A DNA stretch of 64,000 bases from Paucimonas sp. (GTDB lineage Bacteria > Pseudomonadota > Gammaproteobacteria > Pseudomonadales > Pseudomonadaceae), in NCBI GenBank assembly GCA_031253995.1, contig JAIRVG010000049.1, positions 1 through 64,000 on the forward strand. Reading direction: 5' to 3'. This document shows positions 62,360 through 64,000 of this stretch, piece after piece (position 1 is the first letter of the stretch; each line of letters begins with the position of its first letter). Both the position numbers and the translations under genes were made by a program. Under the pieces are notes generated by a model that ran no database searches, was not told the DNA's origin, and saw only the letters and a program-made list of their open reading frames with translations.

Positions 62360-63724
62360 TCAGCGCACGCCGCGCCCGGCCATGGCCGCCGGGGAAAACT
62401 CCGAGGCCTTGTAGCGATCGACGAGGGCGTACTGCTGGTCCTTGCCGGTGTAGAGGTTCTGGATGAACCAGGCGCCGGAGACCAGGTCGTAGAAGCCCGA
62501 GGACAGCTGCGCCACGGCGGGCAGGTCGGGCATCACCGCAGGCAGCGACCACAGGGTCTTGGCCAGCTGGCCGTTGGCATCCCAGCGGTCGCCGAGCATG
62601 GCTTGCCAGGTGTCCTCGTCGAGGTAGTAGCGCCCCTTCGGCAACTGGTGGCGCTTGCCGGGGGCCAGGTCGGCCTCGACCACCCACACCCGGTGCAGCT
62701 CCCAGCGCACGTAGTCGGGGTTCATGTGGTGCTTGGCGAACAGGTCTTCGGGCTTGGCGGCGGTCTGGATCCTGTTGGTGTTGTAGGGGATGTACATCTC
62801 CTGCTTGCCCACCAGCTTCCAGTCGAAGCGGTCCATGCGGCCCTGGAACACGCTCAGTTCGTCGAACGACATGACCCCGGCGGTGGCCGGCGTCGGCGTG
62901 TCGCAGCAGGCGTTGGGCAGCTTGCGCACGCGGCGCTGGCCGGTCAGGTAGACGTGGGCCTGGGACTTGTCGCCATTGAGGTTGGTGCGCCCCATGATCT
63001 GCTCGCCGGCACGCAACGCGGGGCCGACGTTGGTCAGGCGGAACAGCCAGTAGTCGCCGTCGAAGCCGGCGGCATTGCCGTCCTGGTAGTAGTAGGGCAT
63101 TTCCTGGATGGCCTTGCCGTCAGTGGTCATCACCTGGGCGCCGTCGGCGGTCATCAGGTAATGGCGGAAGTCCATGGCCAGGGAGGTGCCGCGCCAGTTC
63201 AGCAGGTGGTTCCACATGGCCTCGGCGCCGTTCTTCGGCAGCGGGAACGGGATGCCGCCGTAGGCGTTCTCCGGTACAGGGCCGGCGCTGCTGTCCACCA
63301 GCCTGGCGTCACGGGCATTCTTGAGGGTGTTGTCGTAGACCCACTGCGGCGCCGCAGCGCTGCGCCGGGTCGGGTAGACGTCGATACGGTAGGTGTCGGG
63401 GTAGCGCTTGAACATGGCCTTGGTGCCATCGCTCAGCTTGCCGGCGTACTGCTCCAGGTTCTTGGCGGTGATGCTGTACAGCGGCTTGTCGGCGGCGAAG
63501 GGATCGCTGCGCTTGCCACCCTGCTTGAACGCCGGGTCGACCTTGGTGTAGCCGCCGTCCCAGGCGGGGATGCTGCCGTCGGCATTGCCGGCGCGCTCGG
63601 CGCCCAGCGGCGTGAGCTGCTTGCCGAGGTCATCGGGGCTGGCCGCCTGGGCTGGCTGCAGGCTCAGGGCCGCGGCGCCGAGCAGAGCGACACAGAAGGT
63701 CTTGAGAGAAAAAGGCAAGGTCAT
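62360..63724 (-). CDS. DUF1329 exported protein
   Basis: A 454-residue protein with a signal peptide (MTLPFSLKTFCVALLGAAAL, cleavage after AQAA). DDLGKQLTPLGAERAGNADGSIPAWDGG is the strong N-terminal signature of DUF1329, a LolA/LolB-like fold that binds hydrophobic ligands in the periplasm or at the outer membrane. It lies 10 bases downstream of the DUF1302 gene. With RND and YCF48-like partners it makes up a transport module for hydrophobic molecules. Confidence 0.87.
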   Translation of the reverse strand: MTLPFSLKTFCVALLGAAALSLQPAQAASPDDLGKQLTPLGAERAGNADGSIPAWDGGYTKVDPAFKQGGKRSDPFAADKPLYSITAKNLEQYAGKLSDGTKAMFKRYPDTYRIDVYPTRRSAAAPQWVYDNTLKNARDARLVDSSAGPVPENAYGGIPFPLPKNGAEAMWNHLLNWRGTSLAMDFRHYLMTADGAQVMTTDGKAIQEMPYYYQDGNAAGFDGDYWLFRLTNVGPALRAGEQIMGRTNLNGDKSQAHVYLTGQRRVRKLPNACCDTPTPATAGVMSFDELSVFQGRMDRFDWKLVGKQEMYIPYNTNRIQTAAKPEDLFAKHHMNPDYVRWELHRVWVVEADLAPGKRHQLPKGRYYLDEDTWQAMLGDRWDANGQLAKTLWSLPAVMPDLPAVAQLSSGFYDLVSGAWFIQNLYTGKDQQYALVDRYKASEFSPAAMAGRGVR

Positions 63725-63734
63725 GGAAGTCCCC

Positions 63735-64000
63735 TCAGAATGTTGTTTTGACCGAGAAGGCCAGGTAGTCCCGGTCTTTCAGTGCTTGTTTGAAGGTGAA
63801 CTGCGACAGCGCGTTGAGGTTGGTGTCCTCGGGGCCGTAGTAGTGGGTGTAGGTCAGGCCGAAGGTGACCCGGTCCATGTAGGTGGCGCTGACGCCGACG
63901 TTGATGTCGCCGCCGCGATCCGGGCCGAAGCTGCTGATCACCGCCGACTTGCCCATGGGGAAGTAGCTGATGCCCAGCGGCACGCTGAGGTCGATGCCGG
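63735..64000 (-). CDS. DUF1302-type outer-membrane protein (C-terminal part)
   Basis: Only the last 88 residues are in the window; the frame is open to the right edge. PLGISYFPMGKSAVISSFGPDRGGDINVGVS and LALKDRDYLAFSVKTTF-like C-terminal strands ending in Phe match DUF1302, a beta-barrel found next to DUF1329 genes. It is the first visible gene of the long operon; the promoter lies outside. Confidence 0.8.
   Translation of the reverse strand, partial: GIDLSVPLGISYFPMGKSAVISSFGPDRGGDINVGVSATYMDRVTFGLTYTHYYGPEDTNLNALSQFTFKQALKDRDYLAFSVKTTF

Overview
The window reads as a chromosomal segment of a gamma-proteobacterium of the genus Pseudomonas. The base composition is high in G+C. Pseudomonas-type REP elements lie between genes, and several proteins (Sad, PtrR, TtdA/TtdB, an oxaloacetate decarboxylase of the PA4872 kind, a guanidine-I riboswitch operon) match families I know well from this group. 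There is no rRNA, CRISPR array, phage or intact insertion sequence. One tRNA-Ser is present. The content is mostly catabolic and transport genes, each block with its own local regulator.

Layout. 1-4458: end of an outer-membrane channel, an alpha/beta hydrolase, the PtrR/Sad pair (putrescine/GABA/succinate-semialdehyde route) and an unknown membrane-anchored protein. 4554-7974: an operon of NTF2-like protein, NCS1 permease and aldehyde dehydrogenase. 8185-8433: an orphan Phd/YefM antitoxin ending inside a REP. 8510-18195: a nine-gene guanidine operon headed by a guanidine-I (ykkC) riboswitch. It encodes an ABC importer, two DUF1989 carboxyguanidine deiminase subunits, a biotin-dependent guanidine/urea carboxylase and allophanate hydrolase, so guanidine nitrogen can be released as ammonia and CO2. 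18468-19629: a His-rich mini-lipoprotein, a YccA/BI-1 protein and tRNA-Ser(TGA).

19739-24680 is a tartrate operon: DctA carrier, L(+)-tartrate dehydratase TtdA/TtdB and oxaloacetate decarboxylase, with a divergent LysR gene. It gives tartrate to oxaloacetate to pyruvate. 24785-26259 is a fluoride riboswitch followed by a CLC-F type fluoride exporter. 26365-30855 is a TonB-dependent siderophore receptor divergent from an OmpR/histidine kinase pair. 31043-37436 is a second organic-acid block: a C4-dicarboxylate carrier and an unassigned fumarase/aspartase-superfamily lyase, a divergent GntR/UTRA regulator with a palindromic operator, an AraC remnant, a TtuC-like tartrate dehydrogenase and a second DctA closely similar to the first.

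37523-45442 is a compact aromatic-type catabolic cluster around a LysR regulator: FAD monooxygenase, Rieske ferredoxin, NAD-dependent reductase, chemoreceptor, C-C/ester hydrolase and extradiol-type dioxygenase. A related 15-base motif occurs in both divergent promoter regions. 45742-52394 holds two tandem paralogues of about 1,080 residues with Ig-like repeats followed by RCC1-type beta-propeller repeats, duplicated together with their 5' flank. 52593-64000 is one long minus-strand operon (DUF1302, DUF1329, YCF48-like, RND transporter, MFS, cupin, FAH-family, epimerase, cyclase, sulfatase) that looks like uptake and breakdown of a hydrophobic, possibly sulfated compound.

The best candidates for undescribed biology are the tandem RCC1/Ig proteins, the 37.5-45.4 kb and 52.6-64 kb catabolic clusters, and a 31-codon ORF coupled inside the guanidine operon.
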